A stretch of 58,655 bases of DNA, taken from Bacteroidales bacterium. GTDB lineage: Bacteria > Bacteroidota > Bacteroidia > Bacteroidales > WCHB1-69. The notes beneath the pieces were generated by a model. The model made no database searches. It was given only the letters and a program-made list of their open reading frames with translations, and was not told the DNA's origin. This document shows positions 18,647-27,326 of the stretch, in pieces; within the stretch, counting starts at the first letter, position 1, and each line of letters begins with the position of its first letter. The stretch is taken from assembly GCA_017615595.1 (NCBI GenBank), contig JAFZZT010000026.1:1-58655 (forward strand), given 5' to 3'. Made by a program: the position numbers and the translations under genes.

Positions 18647-18676
18647 ACGCTTAAAAACCTTTAAATCCATTTCATA

Positions 18677-19642
18677 ATGAAAAAATCAATCTTTACCCTT
18701 TTTATCATGTTCTCGCTGGGTTTTATTTTCGCCCAGACCGTCCCGAATGGTGGCTTTGAGAACTGGAGCAATAGCCAGCCCACCTCCTGGACCACGAACC
18801 TGAGTGGAAATGTCACAACGGAAGTTTTCGGTGTGGAAGTGCCCATCCCCGTGTCCGTCTTCTTCGGTTCTTCCACGACCGATGCGCATAGCGGCTCGCT
18901 GGCGCTGGAGCTGCATCCCGCAACCTTTGGCATCCCCGGCACGGAATATAGCTATCTGCTGCCCGGTATCGCCCAGCTGGGTACCTCGTCCGGATTCAGT
19001 ATCCCCTTGTCCATGATCCTCGATCTGGCCCAAGGCGATTTTTCCAACATCGATTTCTCCGATCTCTCCACACTTTCCACGCTGGCTCAGATGCTGACGA
19101 GAGGTGAGGCTTGCACCACCACTCCTTATGGAGTCAAAATGTGGGTTAAATTCCAGCCGCAAGGTAGCGACTCCCTGATATTGGTCGCCTACACCAAGAG
19201 TAACGGCACACCCGTCTCCTACGCCTATTTTACCACCGGTACTACGATGAACAACTACACCGAGATCGAGGCGGAGTTCGACAGCCCGCTTGCTGCTTGC
19301 GACAGCATCTGCATCATCGTTTTGTCTGGCGGTTTCCAAACCGATGAGAACACCGTCCTTATCGTGGATGATGTGACCTTGAACTACACGAATGTGGCTG
19401 TGGAGAATCATCAGGAGAAGACCTTCTCGGTCTATCCGAATCCTGTCCAAGACAAACTGTCTGTCCAGGGCCCTGACGGACGTTTCAGCTATCAGCTGCA
19501 CGACCTGACCGGACGGCTGCTGATGTCCGGCAATGAGGATGGCCATGCCGTCTTGAATGTCGCTTCGCTGCCTGCTGGCGTCTATATGCTCCGTCTGCAG
19601 TCGGATCATCAAACGCTTACCCAAAAGGTGATTGTCCGCTAA
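18677..19642 (+). CDS. Secreted protein with PCMD-like region and T9SS type A sorting domain
   Basis: A 321-residue secreted protein. A Sec signal peptide (MKKSIFTLFIMFSLGFIFAQ) precedes VPNGGFENWSNSQPTSW, the usual opening of the putative carbohydrate metabolism (PCMD)-like beta-sandwich domain. The last roughly 75 residues are a type IX sorting domain (FSVYPNPVQDKLSV, LHDLTGRLLMSG, LPAGVYMLRL, QKVIVR). It is thus expected to cross the outer membrane by T9SS and be anchored to the surface or released. The ligand is unknown. The dihydrouridine synthase gene follows within 1 bp, an odd partner for a secreted protein and probably a transcriptional accident. Confidence 0.85.
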   Translation: MKKSIFTLFIMFSLGFIFAQTVPNGGFENWSNSQPTSWTTNLSGNVTTEVFGVEVPIPVSVFFGSSTTDAHSGSLALELHPATFGIPGTEYSYLLPGIAQLGTSSGFSIPLSMILDLAQGDFSNIDFSDLSTLSTLAQMLTRGEACTTTPYGVKMWVKFQPQGSDSLILVAYTKSNGTPVSYAYFTTGTTMNNYTEIEAEFDSPLAACDSICIIVLSGGFQTDENTVLIVDDVTLNYTNVAVENHQEKTFSVYPNPVQDKLSVQGPDGRFSYQLHDLTGRLLMSGNEDGHAVLNVASLPAGVYMLRLQSDHQTLTQKVIVR

Positions 19643-19643
19643 G

Positions 19644-20582
19644 ATGCGCCTCTGGTTAGCTCCGTTAGACGGAATCACAAACTATCAATACAGAAATTGT
19701 CTATGTCGTCATGTGGATGGCATAGACAATTTTATTGCCCCGTTTTTGCCTGTGCAGGAGCGGGCGAAGCTCAATGTCCGCAAATGGAAGGACCTGTGGC
19801 CTCGGAATAATGCTTGCCGCCCGATGACGCCACAGCTGATGGGCAACAACCCAGCCCATTTTGTGGATACGGTGAACGAGCTGCATCACGAGTATGGCTA
19901 CACCTCGTTCAACTGGAATATCGGGTGCCCCGTGGCGCAGGTGGTCAAACGTACCCGAGGCTGCGGCGTGATGCCACACCCCGACATTGTGGAGGCCGTG
20001 GTGCGCGCCGTCACGGAACAGACGCCCTTCCGCTTCTCCCTGAAGATGCGCCTGGGACTCCACGACAAGTCCGAGAGTTTCGAGATCCTGGACAGAATGC
20101 AAGATTACTCGCTCGAGTATATCGTGATACATCCCCGTCTCGGCGAACAGCTGTACGAAGGCGTGCCCGACTGGGATGCGCTGGAGGAGTGCCTTCGCCA
20201 TACGACCCACCGGGTGATCTACAGCGGCGATGTCTGGACAGCCGGGGACTATCAAAGACTTCAGCAGCGCTTCCCCGACATCCAAGACTGGATGCTGGGG
20301 CGCCCGATTCTCTGCAATCCTTTTCTGGCAGAAGAAATGAAAGGGATGGATAGCGGCGACAAGCAAGAGCGCTTTCTCCGCTATTACCAGCGTTATACAG
20401 AAGAACTGCTGGAGACGCATAAAGAGAAAAGCACCCTCTTTATTTTGAAGGAGTTGTGGCACTATTATGCCTCTTTTGCGGGGATTAGCGCCTCCGAGCT
20501 GAAGACCCTGCTGCGAATCAACGACTTCACCCCCTTCTACACCCTCTCCCTGGAATACCTAAAGCCAACAGCTAACAGATAA
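19644..20582 (+). CDS. tRNA-dihydrouridine synthase family protein
   Basis: A 312-residue FMN-dependent reductase that makes dihydrouridine in tRNA D-loops. The TIM barrel opens with LWLAPLDGITNYQYRN. FNWNIGCPVAQVVKRTRGCG contains the catalytic cysteine, and FSLKMRLGL, IHPRLGEQLYEGVPDW and GRPILCNPFLAEE follow. The ATG at 19644 starts 1 bp after the preceding stop; a TTG frame 12 bp earlier overlaps the T9SS gene and is not used. The last codons (KPTANR) run into repeat-like AGCCAACAGCTAACAG sequence. It ends 17 bp from nadA, converging. The subfamily (DusA/B/C) is not assigned. Confidence 0.87.
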   Translation: MRLWLAPLDGITNYQYRNCLCRHVDGIDNFIAPFLPVQERAKLNVRKWKDLWPRNNACRPMTPQLMGNNPAHFVDTVNELHHEYGYTSFNWNIGCPVAQVVKRTRGCGVMPHPDIVEAVVRAVTEQTPFRFSLKMRLGLHDKSESFEILDRMQDYSLEYIVIHPRLGEQLYEGVPDWDALEECLRHTTHRVIYSGDVWTAGDYQRLQQRFPDIQDWMLGRPILCNPFLAEEMKGMDSGDKQERFLRYYQRYTEELLETHKEKSTLFILKELWHYYASFAGISASELKTLLRINDFTPFYTLSLEYLKPTANR

Positions 20583-20596
20583 TGGCTAATAGCCGA
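20563..20596. repeat. Short heptamer-type repeat at the dus stop codon
   Basis: AGCCAAC, AGCTAAC, AGATAAT and GGCTAAT AGCC follow at about 7-bp spacing across the dus stop. Similar AGCCAATAGCCAACAG sequence occurs at 37649-37664 before the RND gene. Confidence 0.45.
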
Positions 20597-20599
20597 TTG

Positions 20600-21520
20600 T
20601 TACGACAATTCCAGCATCTTCTGGATCGGCGCAAGGGATTTTGCCATGAGGTCCGGATCCATGGTCAGCTCGGGTTCTTCATTCAGCAGCGCGTTGTAGA
20701 TTTTTTCCAGATTGTTTTTCTTCATGCTACCGCAGTCGTGGGCCAGGTCGCCGTTGTAGAGCGTGTGGAAGGTCTTGTCGGGATTGCGCTTCTTCAGCTC
20801 GTGCAGGATGCCACTCTCCGTGGCTACGATAAACTCTTTGTCGGGGCTCTCGGAGATGAAGTTGATCATGGCAGCTGTGGAACCGACGAAGTCGGCATGG
20901 GCCAGAAACTCGCGGCGACATTCGGGATGCGCCACCACCTTGACACCGGGGTAGGACTCTTTCAGCAACTCCAGATCCTCAATGGTGTAATGGTCGTGGA
21001 TGCGGCACATGCCGTCCCACAATAGCATTTGACGACCAGTCTGCCGGTTGATGTAGTCGCCTAAGTTCTGATCGGGGGTGAAGAGTATCTTCGCGTCTTC
21101 AGGCAGGGTGTTGACGAGCTTCAGGGCGTTGCCGGAGGTCACGATCAGGTCGGAGAGCGCTTTCACAGCCGCCGTGCAGTTGACATACGACAGGACCAAA
21201 TAGTCGGGGTGCTCCTTTTTGAAACGGGCCAGGTCAGCAGCCAGACAGCTGTCGGCCAGACAACAGCCCGCGCTCATGTCGGGAACCAGCACCTTCTTGT
21301 CGGGGTTCAGGATCTTGGCGGTCTCGGCCATGAAGTGGACGCCGGCGAACAGGATGATGCTGGCGTCTGTGCTGGCAGCCTTGCGAGCCAAAGCCAGACT
21401 GTCGCCGACAAAGTCGGCAATCTCCTGCACCTCAGGAAGCGTGTAGTAATGCGCCAAGATAATAGCGTTCTTTTCTGCTCTCAGGCTGTTGATGCTTTCA
21501 ATATACTCTTCTTTTGTCAT
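20600..21520 (-). CDS. nadA: Quinolinate synthase NadA
   Basis: A 306-residue oxygen-sensitive [4Fe-4S] enzyme condensing iminoaspartate with dihydroxyacetone phosphate in de novo NAD synthesis. The three cluster cysteines are visible: in LSYVNCTAAVKA, in VVAHPECRREF, and in HDCGSMKKNN. It also has ILAHYYTLPEVQEIADFVGDSL and VLVPDMSAGCCLADSC. It is the last gene of a leftward run with the S4, DUF2147 and DUF349 genes, 43 bp after the S4 gene. nadB and nadC are not in the window. Confidence 0.95.
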   Translation of the reverse strand: MTKEEYIESINSLRAEKNAIILAHYYTLPEVQEIADFVGDSLALARKAASTDASIILFAGVHFMAETAKILNPDKKVLVPDMSAGCCLADSCLAADLARFKKEHPDYLVLSYVNCTAAVKALSDLIVTSGNALKLVNTLPEDAKILFTPDQNLGDYINRQTGRQMLLWDGMCRIHDHYTIEDLELLKESYPGVKVVAHPECRREFLAHADFVGSTAAMINFISESPDKEFIVATESGILHELKKRNPDKTFHTLYNGDLAHDCGSMKKNNLEKIYNALLNEEPELTMDPDLMAKSLAPIQKMLELS

Positions 21521-21563
21521 TGGATAAAAGGGTTAAAGGGTTATAAGGATAGGAGGGCGATGG

Positions 21564-21956
21564 TTAATTCTCCTGTTCTCCCATCATGGATTTGATATAT
21601 TCCAGTTGTCGGCGGTCGCGTTTGGTGGGGCGGCCGAGTCCGTGGGGACGGTATTCGTAGGTGTGGAGTGTCTTCATGCGGTCGTACTCCTCCTGCGGGG
21701 TGAGGTCGGTGTAGTAGTCCGGCACCAAAGGGGCGCCCACTCGACTTTTCGGGGCGCCGAGCACCTGCACCTGCTTGTTGAGCTGGCCGATGTGCACGTC
21801 ATAGATCTCCTCGGTCTTGACATCCTTGGAGGGCTTCACGTTGACACCGTTGCATTTCACCTTGCCGGCGTTGCAAGCCTCGGTAGCCATGGAGCGGGTC
21901 TTGAACAGCCGGACCATCCAGAGCCATTTGTCGATTCTGATGTGTAAATTCTCCAT
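21564..21956 (-). CDS. S4-domain RNA-binding protein (Hsp15/HslR-like)
   Basis: A 130-residue basic protein with an S4 domain at residues 5-65 (IRIDKWLWMVRLFKTRSMAT, CNAGKVKCNGVNVKPS) and a basic tail (RPHGLGRPTKRDRRQLEYIK). It resembles heat shock protein 15, which binds free 50S subunits carrying stalled peptidyl-tRNA. It lies 4 bp downstream of the DUF2147 gene and upstream of nadA on the same strand. Confidence 0.85.
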   Translation of the reverse strand: MENLHIRIDKWLWMVRLFKTRSMATEACNAGKVKCNGVNVKPSKDVKTEEIYDVHIGQLNKQVQVLGAPKSRVGAPLVPDYYTDLTPQEEYDRMKTLHTYEYRPHGLGRPTKRDRRQLEYIKSMMGEQEN

Positions 21957-21960
21957 GACG

Positions 21961-22416
21961 TTATAGTTTTTCCCAGACCATCGTGCGCCCTAAGGCAGGC
22001 ACACCGATATACCCACGCACGCGTAGCTTCTTCTCGTTCTCGAACCACATTTTGCTCTTGTAGTATTTGCCGTGCACGGGGTCGTAAATCTCGCCATCCA
22101 CCCACTTGTTCTCCTTGCTGTCATATCGGAAGTGGAATAACAGCTGGATCTTGTCGCCGGGCGTGTTGCGCTTCGCCGGGTCCGGATTCTTGATGTCGCG
22201 CTTGGGTGACCCGTCTTTGAAAACAGGATTTTTGACCCAGTAGATGCGACCCTCATAGGTGCCCGCGGAAGTCTTGTATATCTTGATCTTGCAGTCTTCG
22301 TCAGAACTGTCGTCAGAGATATAATAGGAGCCGATAATTTTATCAGCGGCTGATTGACCAACCGCTGATAAAACCGTAAGGCATAAGATTCCTAATAAAA
22401 GGATGAATCGTTTCAT
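21961..22416 (-). CDS. DUF2147 family exported protein
   Basis: A 151-residue protein with a signal peptide (MKRFILLLGILCLTVLSAVG) and the DUF2147 beta-rich domain: KIIGSYYISDDSSD, YEGRIYWVKNPVF, KYYKSKMWFENEKKLRVRGY and the closing GRTMVWEKL. It is expected in the periplasm as a small lipocalin-like barrel. Function is unknown for the family. It starts 3 bp after the DUF349 gene, so they are probably translated from one message. Confidence 0.85.
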   Translation of the reverse strand: MKRFILLLGILCLTVLSAVGQSAADKIIGSYYISDDSSDEDCKIKIYKTSAGTYEGRIYWVKNPVFKDGSPKRDIKNPDPAKRNTPGDKIQLLFHFRYDSKENKWVDGEIYDPVHGKYYKSKMWFENEKKLRVRGYIGVPALGRTMVWEKL

Positions 22417-22419
22417 TTT

Positions 22420-24603
22420 CTATTCTTCAGTTTGGGCTGTCTCTGCAGCGGGAGCCTCGCCGGACTCGTCAGTGGCGGTCTCTTTCTTCGGGGCGTCCAT
22501 CATGCGGATTTTGTATTCCAGATCCTTGATCTCTTCCTTGGCGGATTCGATCTTCTTGCGGAATTCAGCCGTGATTATTTCAGCATTCTTGGAGTTGGAG
22601 AAGAAGCCCAAGTTGTTTTCCCAGAGGATGATGTCCTCTTTAAGCTTCTGCAGCTTGTTCTTCAGGAAGCTCTTTTCCTTGTCGATGATTCTGTCGGCGT
22701 TCGGATTGTTGAGGATGTTGTCGATCTTGTTTCTGAAACGATTGTTCTTCAAGTCGCTGGCGCTGATCTTCAACTCGGCGAAACGCTGGTCCAAGGCGGC
22801 ACGATACTCGGTGTAGATTCTGTCTTTTTCCTTTTTGGGGACAAAACCGATCTCCAACCACTCGTTTTGATATTGTTTGATGACCTCCATGTTGGCATTT
22901 CTGTCATCGGAGAACTCGTGGGTCAAAATCTTCTGGATGAGTTCTTCTTTCTTTTTAAGATTCTCTGCTTCAATATCCTGAATATTGTTGAAGTAGTTGG
23001 CTTTGGCCTCGAAGAACTTGTCGCAGGCGGCGCGGAAGCGTTTCCAGATCTGGTCGGAGTATTTGCGCGGGGTGGCGCCGATGCTCTTCCATTCCGTCTG
23101 GAGCTTCAGGATGTCGTTGGTGGCCTCTTTCCAGTCGGTGCGGTCGGCAATGCCTTCTGCCTGGATGGCCAGATTCAGCTTCTGGTTGTAGTTCTGCATC
23201 TGGGAATCCTTGATTTGCTGGAAATACTCTTTCTTCTGGCCGAAGAATTTGTCCAACGTGGATTTGAAGCGGTTCCATATCTCGTCGTTCAACTTCGCCG
23301 GAGCCGGTCCCAAGGTCTTCCACATGTTCAACAGCTCGGTGAGCTTGTCGCTGACTTCGTTGTAGTCTTTGACGGACTCCGTGTTTTTGGCGACAATCTC
23401 CTCGGCTTGCTCGCAAAGCACCACCTTGGCGTTGTAGTTGTTCTGCTCTTCGGCGAACAGCTTGTCGTAATAGTCTTTTCTTCTCTGGTTGATCTGGTCG
23501 GAGGCGGCTTTGAAACGCTCCCAGATCTCCTCTTTCTTCTCCTCGGGAACAGGTCCGATCTCTTTCCACTGCTCATGCAGGGCCTGCAGATCGCGGAATG
23601 ACTGGTTGATGGAGTCGTTCAGCAGCAGGGACTCGGCCTTTTCGCACAATTCCACCTTGCTTTCCAGATTCTTCTTCAAATCCAACGTGCGCATCTCCTT
23701 GTTGATGCGGAGGATGTCGAAGAATTTCTCCACATAGAAATGATAGTTCTGCCAGAGGGTGGAGGACTCGGTCTGCGGGACGGGCCCGATGCTCTTCCAT
23801 TGCTCTTGCAGCTCTTTGAACTTGTCGTTCAAGGTCTTGAGATGGGACTCTGTCTCGATGAGGTTCTTCAGACTCTCCAGAATCTGGTTTTTGGCTTCTA
23901 AGTTTTTGACTTTCTGTGCCTCCAAAGCGGCAATGAATTTGGCCTTGGAGTCTTTGTATTTCTGCATTGCGTTGTTGAAGCGCACTTCCAGCTGGTCGGG
24001 CTCTGTGGCGGGTGCCTCAGCCTCCGCGGCCGTGTCGGGGTTCTCCTCGGTGGCGTTCTGGGCATTCTTCAGGGCTTCGGCATAGGCTGCTTCGGCTGCG
24101 CGCTTTCTCTCGCGTAAAAATTCGATGATCTTGGCTCTCAGCACGCTCATGCGTGTCTTGATGAGGTTGAAGTTGGGCTCCTCTACGAGGCGCTCCATCT
24201 CGGCTACGGACTGCTCCAGGTCAAGGTTGGCGTATTCGCTCTCCACTTGCTCCATGGTCTCTTCCACAGGCGCGGGCTCTTCAGCAACGGGCTCTGCTTG
24301 AGCAGGTTCTTCAGCAACGGGCTCTGCTTGTGCGGGCTCCTCAACCATGGCAGGCTCTTCCTGAGCGGGTGCCTCGGCGGCAGGTTCCTCCACTGCGGCA
24401 GGCTCTTCCTGGGCAGGCGCCTCGGTGGCAGGCTCGCAAGCCTCGGCTGTCTCCTCTGCGGGAGCAGTTGTTTCAGTTTCCTCTGCAGGTGCGGAAGTTT
24501 CTGATGACGTAATGACGGTGGCCTCTTCTACAGAAGCTCCAGAGTTCACCTCTGCATTCTGATTTTCAGAATTCTCTTGGTGAAGAAGTTCTTGTTGTTC
24601 CAT
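22420..24603 (-). CDS. DUF349 repeat protein with A/E/P-rich N-terminus
   Basis: A 727-residue cytosolic protein. After an acidic, repetitive, alanine/glutamate/proline-rich region (residues about 10-125, units like AEPVAEEPAQ) it is mostly helical. It contains about five or six DUF349 modules, recognised by the recurring EQWKSIGPVP / EQWKEIGPVP / NMWKTLGPAP / TEWKSIGATP signature followed by WxxF or WxRFR. The chosen ATG at 24603 (MEQQELLHQEN) excludes a 32-residue extension from 24699 that would overlap the promoter box at 24662. Function is unknown; the repeated three-helix modules suggest a scaffold or RNA-associated protein. It is the first gene of the run leading to nadA. Confidence 0.85.
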   Translation of the reverse strand: MEQQELLHQENSENQNAEVNSGASVEEATVITSSETSAPAEETETTAPAEETAEACEPATEAPAQEEPAAVEEPAAEAPAQEEPAMVEEPAQAEPVAEEPAQAEPVAEEPAPVEETMEQVESEYANLDLEQSVAEMERLVEEPNFNLIKTRMSVLRAKIIEFLRERKRAAEAAYAEALKNAQNATEENPDTAAEAEAPATEPDQLEVRFNNAMQKYKDSKAKFIAALEAQKVKNLEAKNQILESLKNLIETESHLKTLNDKFKELQEQWKSIGPVPQTESSTLWQNYHFYVEKFFDILRINKEMRTLDLKKNLESKVELCEKAESLLLNDSINQSFRDLQALHEQWKEIGPVPEEKKEEIWERFKAASDQINQRRKDYYDKLFAEEQNNYNAKVVLCEQAEEIVAKNTESVKDYNEVSDKLTELLNMWKTLGPAPAKLNDEIWNRFKSTLDKFFGQKKEYFQQIKDSQMQNYNQKLNLAIQAEGIADRTDWKEATNDILKLQTEWKSIGATPRKYSDQIWKRFRAACDKFFEAKANYFNNIQDIEAENLKKKEELIQKILTHEFSDDRNANMEVIKQYQNEWLEIGFVPKKEKDRIYTEYRAALDQRFAELKISASDLKNNRFRNKIDNILNNPNADRIIDKEKSFLKNKLQKLKEDIILWENNLGFFSNSKNAEIITAEFRKKIESAKEEIKDLEYKIRMMDAPKKETATDESGEAPAAETAQTEE
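24267..24440. repeat. In-frame repeats encoding A/E/P-rich segment
   Basis: A 30-bp unit containing TCTTCAGCAACGGGCTCTGC occurs twice back to back (near 24279-24338), next to related units, within the DUF349 gene. Such direct repeats are prone to length change by slippage or recombination. Confidence 0.6.
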
Positions 24604-24661
24604 AATTTGTTTTAAAAATTTAGAATAATAATTAGAATAAAGATTGTTTATAAAAAGAGGC

Positions 24662-24670
24662 GCAAAGATA
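24662..24670 (-). promoter_or_regulatory. Bacteroidota -7 box, DUF349 operon promoter
   Basis: TATCTTTGC on the minus strand, 59 bp before the ATG at 24603. On the other strand, TATTTTTGG at 24683-24691 may be the -7 box of glyA, but its last base departs from the consensus. Confidence 0.6.
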
Positions 24671-24751
24671 TTAAAAATATTGTATTTTTGGATTTTCAAC
24701 CCTAGATTTTTAATTCTCTATAAATCAAATAATTAGTTAAAAATAACAAGT

Positions 24752-26032
24752 ATGAAAAGAGACGAACAGATTTTCAATCTTATCCAACAGGAGCGTCAAC
24801 GTCAGACAAATGGCATCGAGTTGATCGCTTCCGAGAACTTTGTCAGTGACCAGGTGATGGAAGCCATGGGCTCTGTGATGACGAACAAATACGCCGAAGG
24901 TCTTCCCGGCAAGCGTTATTATGGCGGTTGTCAGATCGTGGATCAGTCCGAGCAACTGGCCATCGACCGTGTGAAGAAGCTTTTCGGTTGTGAGTGGGCC
25001 AACGTGCAGCCGCACTCCGGCGCCCAGGCCAACATGGCAGTGCTGTTGACTTGCCTTCAACCGGGCGACACCTTCATGGGTCTCGACTTGAACCATGGCG
25101 GTCACCTCTCCCACGGTTCCCCTGTCAACTCTTCCGGTATCCTCTATCGTCCGGTTGCCTATCAGGTGGACGAGGAGACGGGCTGTGTCAACTACGACAC
25201 GATGGAAGAGGTGGCTCTTCGCGAGAAACCGAAGTTGATCATCGGTGGTGCTTCCGCCTACAGCCGCGACTGGGACTGGGCTCGCATGCGTCAGATTGCG
25301 GACAAGATCGGCGCCATCCTGATGGCTGACATCTCCCATCCCGCCGGTTTGATTGCCAAGGGCTTGTTGAACAACGCTGTGGAGCATTGCCATATCGTCA
25401 CCACCACCACGCACAAGACTCTCCGTGGACCGCGCGGCGGTTTGATCATGCTGGGCAAGGACTTCGAGAACCCGTGGGGCAAGACAACCCCGAAGGGCGT
25501 GGTCAAGATGATGTCCCAGATGCTCGACTCTGCCGTGTTCCCGGGTTGCCAAGGTGGTCCGCTGGAGCATGTCATCGCCGCCAAGGCTGTTGCCTTCGGT
25601 GAGGCTCTGACAGACGAGTATGCACAATATGTGAAACAGGTGAAACTGAACGCCGCCGCCATGGCCGATGCCTTCGTGAAGAGAGGCTATAAGGTCATCT
25701 CCAACGGCACCGACAACCACCTGATGCTCATCGACCTCCGTACCAAGTTCCCTGAACTGACTGGTAAAGTGGCTGAGAACACGTTGGTTAAGGCTGACAT
25801 CACCATCAACAAGAACATGGTGCCGTTCGACACCCGTTCTGCTTTCCAGACCTCCGGTATCCGCGTGGGTACGCCCGCCATCACGACCCGTGGTCTGAAA
25901 GAGGATGAAATGGACGGCATTGTCGGCATGATCGACGCCATCCTTTGCGATGTCGAGAATGAGGAACTCATCGACAAGACCCGCAAACAGGTGAATGAGA
26001 TGATGTGCGAACGTCCGCTCTTCGCTTGGTAA
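24752..26032 (+). CDS. glyA: Serine hydroxymethyltransferase
   Basis: A 426-residue PLP enzyme interconverting serine and glycine with tetrahydrofolate as one-carbon carrier. Motifs include [38 protein letters not shown] and the PLP lysine in [14 protein letters not shown] near residue 222. Length is normal. A strong terminator-like hairpin follows. The ATG at 24752 agrees with the usual N-terminus. Confidence 0.96.
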   Translation: MKRDEQIFNLIQQERQRQTNGIELIASENFVSDQVMEAMGSVMTNKYAEGLPGKRYYGGCQIVDQSEQLAIDRVKKLFGCEWANVQPHSGAQANMAVLLTCLQPGDTFMGLDLNHGGHLSHGSPVNSSGILYRPVAYQVDEETGCVNYDTMEEVALREKPKLIIGGASAYSRDWDWARMRQIADKIGAILMADISHPAGLIAKGLLNNAVEHCHIVTTTTHKTLRGPRGGLIMLGKDFENPWGKTTPKGVVKMMSQMLDSAVFPGCQGGPLEHVIAAKAVAFGEALTDEYAQYVKQVKLNAAAMADAFVKRGYKVISNGTDNHLMLIDLRTKFPELTGKVAENTLVKADITINKNMVPFDTRSAFQTSGIRVGTPAITTRGLKEDEMDGIVGMIDAILCDVENEELIDKTRKQVNEMMCERPLFAW

Positions 26033-26045
26033 TCATCCAATCCTA

Positions 26046-26108
26046 AAAACAGTGGGCATCTGGACAGCTTGGCGCTTAGACGCCGCCGTCCATGCCCGCT
26101 GTTTTTTT
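26046..26108 (+). terminator. Rho-independent terminator of glyA
   Basis: AAACAG, GGGCA and TGGAC on the left arm pair with GTCCA, TGCCC and CTGTTT on the right arm, ending in a run of seven T. A GGCG/CGCC mini-stem sits in the loop. Confidence 0.8.
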
Positions 26109-26169
26109 CTATACAATATATTATATATACTATTTTTCAACTTTAGAATCCCTGCAACAGATTTTCACT

Positions 26170-26814
26170 ATGCCCACCGACTATGTACTGCTTGGCGCCA
26201 AAAAGCGAATGATTGAATCGCTGAAGGAAAAAGGCATCACCGATGAGAACGTCTTGAAAGCCTTCGACAAGGTGGACAGACATCTTTTTATGGATTCATT
26301 CCTGTGGAATAAGGCGTATGAGGAGACTGCCTTGAAACTGCCTATGGGTCAGACGATTTCGCATCCCTACACCGTGGCATTCCAATCGCAGCTGTTGCAG
26401 GTGCGCAAGGGTCTCAAGGTGCTGGAGATTGGCACCGGATCCGGCTTTCAGGCAGCCATCCTGAGCGCTATGGGGGCGCGGGTCTTTACGATAGAACGCC
26501 AGATGGCACTCTACCAGAAGTCGTCCAAGCTGCTGGAACAGATGGACAACAGCATCTATACTGTTTTTGGGGATGGCTTCCATGGCATCCCGCGGTTCGC
26601 TCCATACGACCGCATTATTGTGACTTGCGGCGCCTCCGAAGTCCCGAAATCCTTGCTGGGCCAGTTGGCCGACAACGGCATTATGGTCATCCCGGTCGGA
26701 GAAGAATCCCAAACCATGATGCGCCTGACAAAAACCGGGGACGGCACCTACGAGGAGGAGACCTTTGGTGACTTCCTCTTCGTGCCTATGCTCAAAAGCA
26801 GGGTTACCTTTTAG
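26170..26814 (+). CDS. pcm: Protein-L-isoaspartate O-methyltransferase
   Basis: A 214-residue SAM-dependent methyltransferase repairing isoaspartyl residues in aged proteins. It shows FDKVDRHLFMD, LPMGQTISHPYTVAFQSQLL and the SAM-binding motif KVLEIGTGSGFQAAIL, then VFGDGFHGIPRFAPYDRIIVTC. A longer frame from 26092 would start within the glyA terminator, so the ATG at 26170 is used. It converges with the lipoprotein gene, the stops being 11 bp apart. Confidence 0.92.
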   Translation: MPTDYVLLGAKKRMIESLKEKGITDENVLKAFDKVDRHLFMDSFLWNKAYEETALKLPMGQTISHPYTVAFQSQLLQVRKGLKVLEIGTGSGFQAAILSAMGARVFTIERQMALYQKSSKLLEQMDNSIYTVFGDGFHGIPRFAPYDRIIVTCGASEVPKSLLGQLADNGIMVIPVGEESQTMMRLTKTGDGTYEEETFGDFLFVPMLKSRVTF

Positions 26815-26825
26815 AAAATCTCTCT

Positions 26826-27245
26826 TTATTTGTTGGTTAGGACGAACTGCTCGTTGTATTCCATGACTGTGTCGCAGCCGAGGGTGAGTCCTTTCAAGAT
26901 GAAGAAACTGTCGTCTGAGACGGAGTAGCCGACACCATAGACGATGTAGTCGCCTGGAGCGATGAAGGTGCAGAGCGAGTCGGTGTCCAGTTTGGCCGCT
27001 TGCTCGTCGAAATAGGCGACAGCTTTGGCGTCATTCTCTTCTTTCGTCTCACTGGTGAAAGTCAAGGTTTGGTTATAGTCCACCAAGGTGGAGATATATG
27101 CTTCGAAACCCTCCCAATCGCTGTAGATGAGGTTGCCCTTGAAGGTCAAACAGCCGATAGAGTAGTGGTTTGTTACCATCTTGTTGCCACATCCGGTGAA
27201 AAGCAGGATGCTGAAAAACAGAAGAATACAAGATAATTTCTTCAT
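26826..27245 (-). CDS. Small lipoprotein of unknown function
   Basis: A 139-residue protein with a lipoprotein signal (MKKLSCILLFFSILLFTGC, lipobox LFTGC at Cys19), so anchored to a membrane, probably periplasm- or surface-facing. The rest is a small beta-rich domain (NHYSIGCLTFKGNLIY, PGDYIVYGVGYSVSDDSFFI) with three further cysteines. I do not recognise the family. It is a single gene with its own TATTTTTGC box 26 bp upstream, divergent from the nucleotidyltransferase gene. Confidence 0.72.
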   Translation of the reverse strand: MKKLSCILLFFSILLFTGCGNKMVTNHYSIGCLTFKGNLIYSDWEGFEAYISTLVDYNQTLTFTSETKEENDAKAVAYFDEQAAKLDTDSLCTFIAPGDYIVYGVGYSVSDDSFFILKGLTLGCDTVMEYNEQFVLTNK

Positions 27246-27270
27246 ATTGTTGTAGCTAATGATTTGAGCC

Positions 27271-27279
27271 GCAAAAATA
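27271..27279 (-). promoter_or_regulatory. Bacteroidota -7 box, lipoprotein gene
   Basis: TATTTTTGC on the minus strand, 26 bp upstream of the ATG at 27245. Confidence 0.6.
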
Positions 27280-27301
27280 CAAAAATCTTCTAATTATTTG
27301 T

Positions 27302-27310
27302 TATCTTTGC
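27302..27310 (+). promoter_or_regulatory. Bacteroidota -7 box, nucleotidyltransferase gene
   Basis: TATCTTTGC only 4 bp before the first ATG of the gene (27315). Predicted transcription would start at about that ATG, giving a leaderless or nearly leaderless message. Confidence 0.6.
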
Positions 27311-27326
27311 AGCCATGAAATCTGAC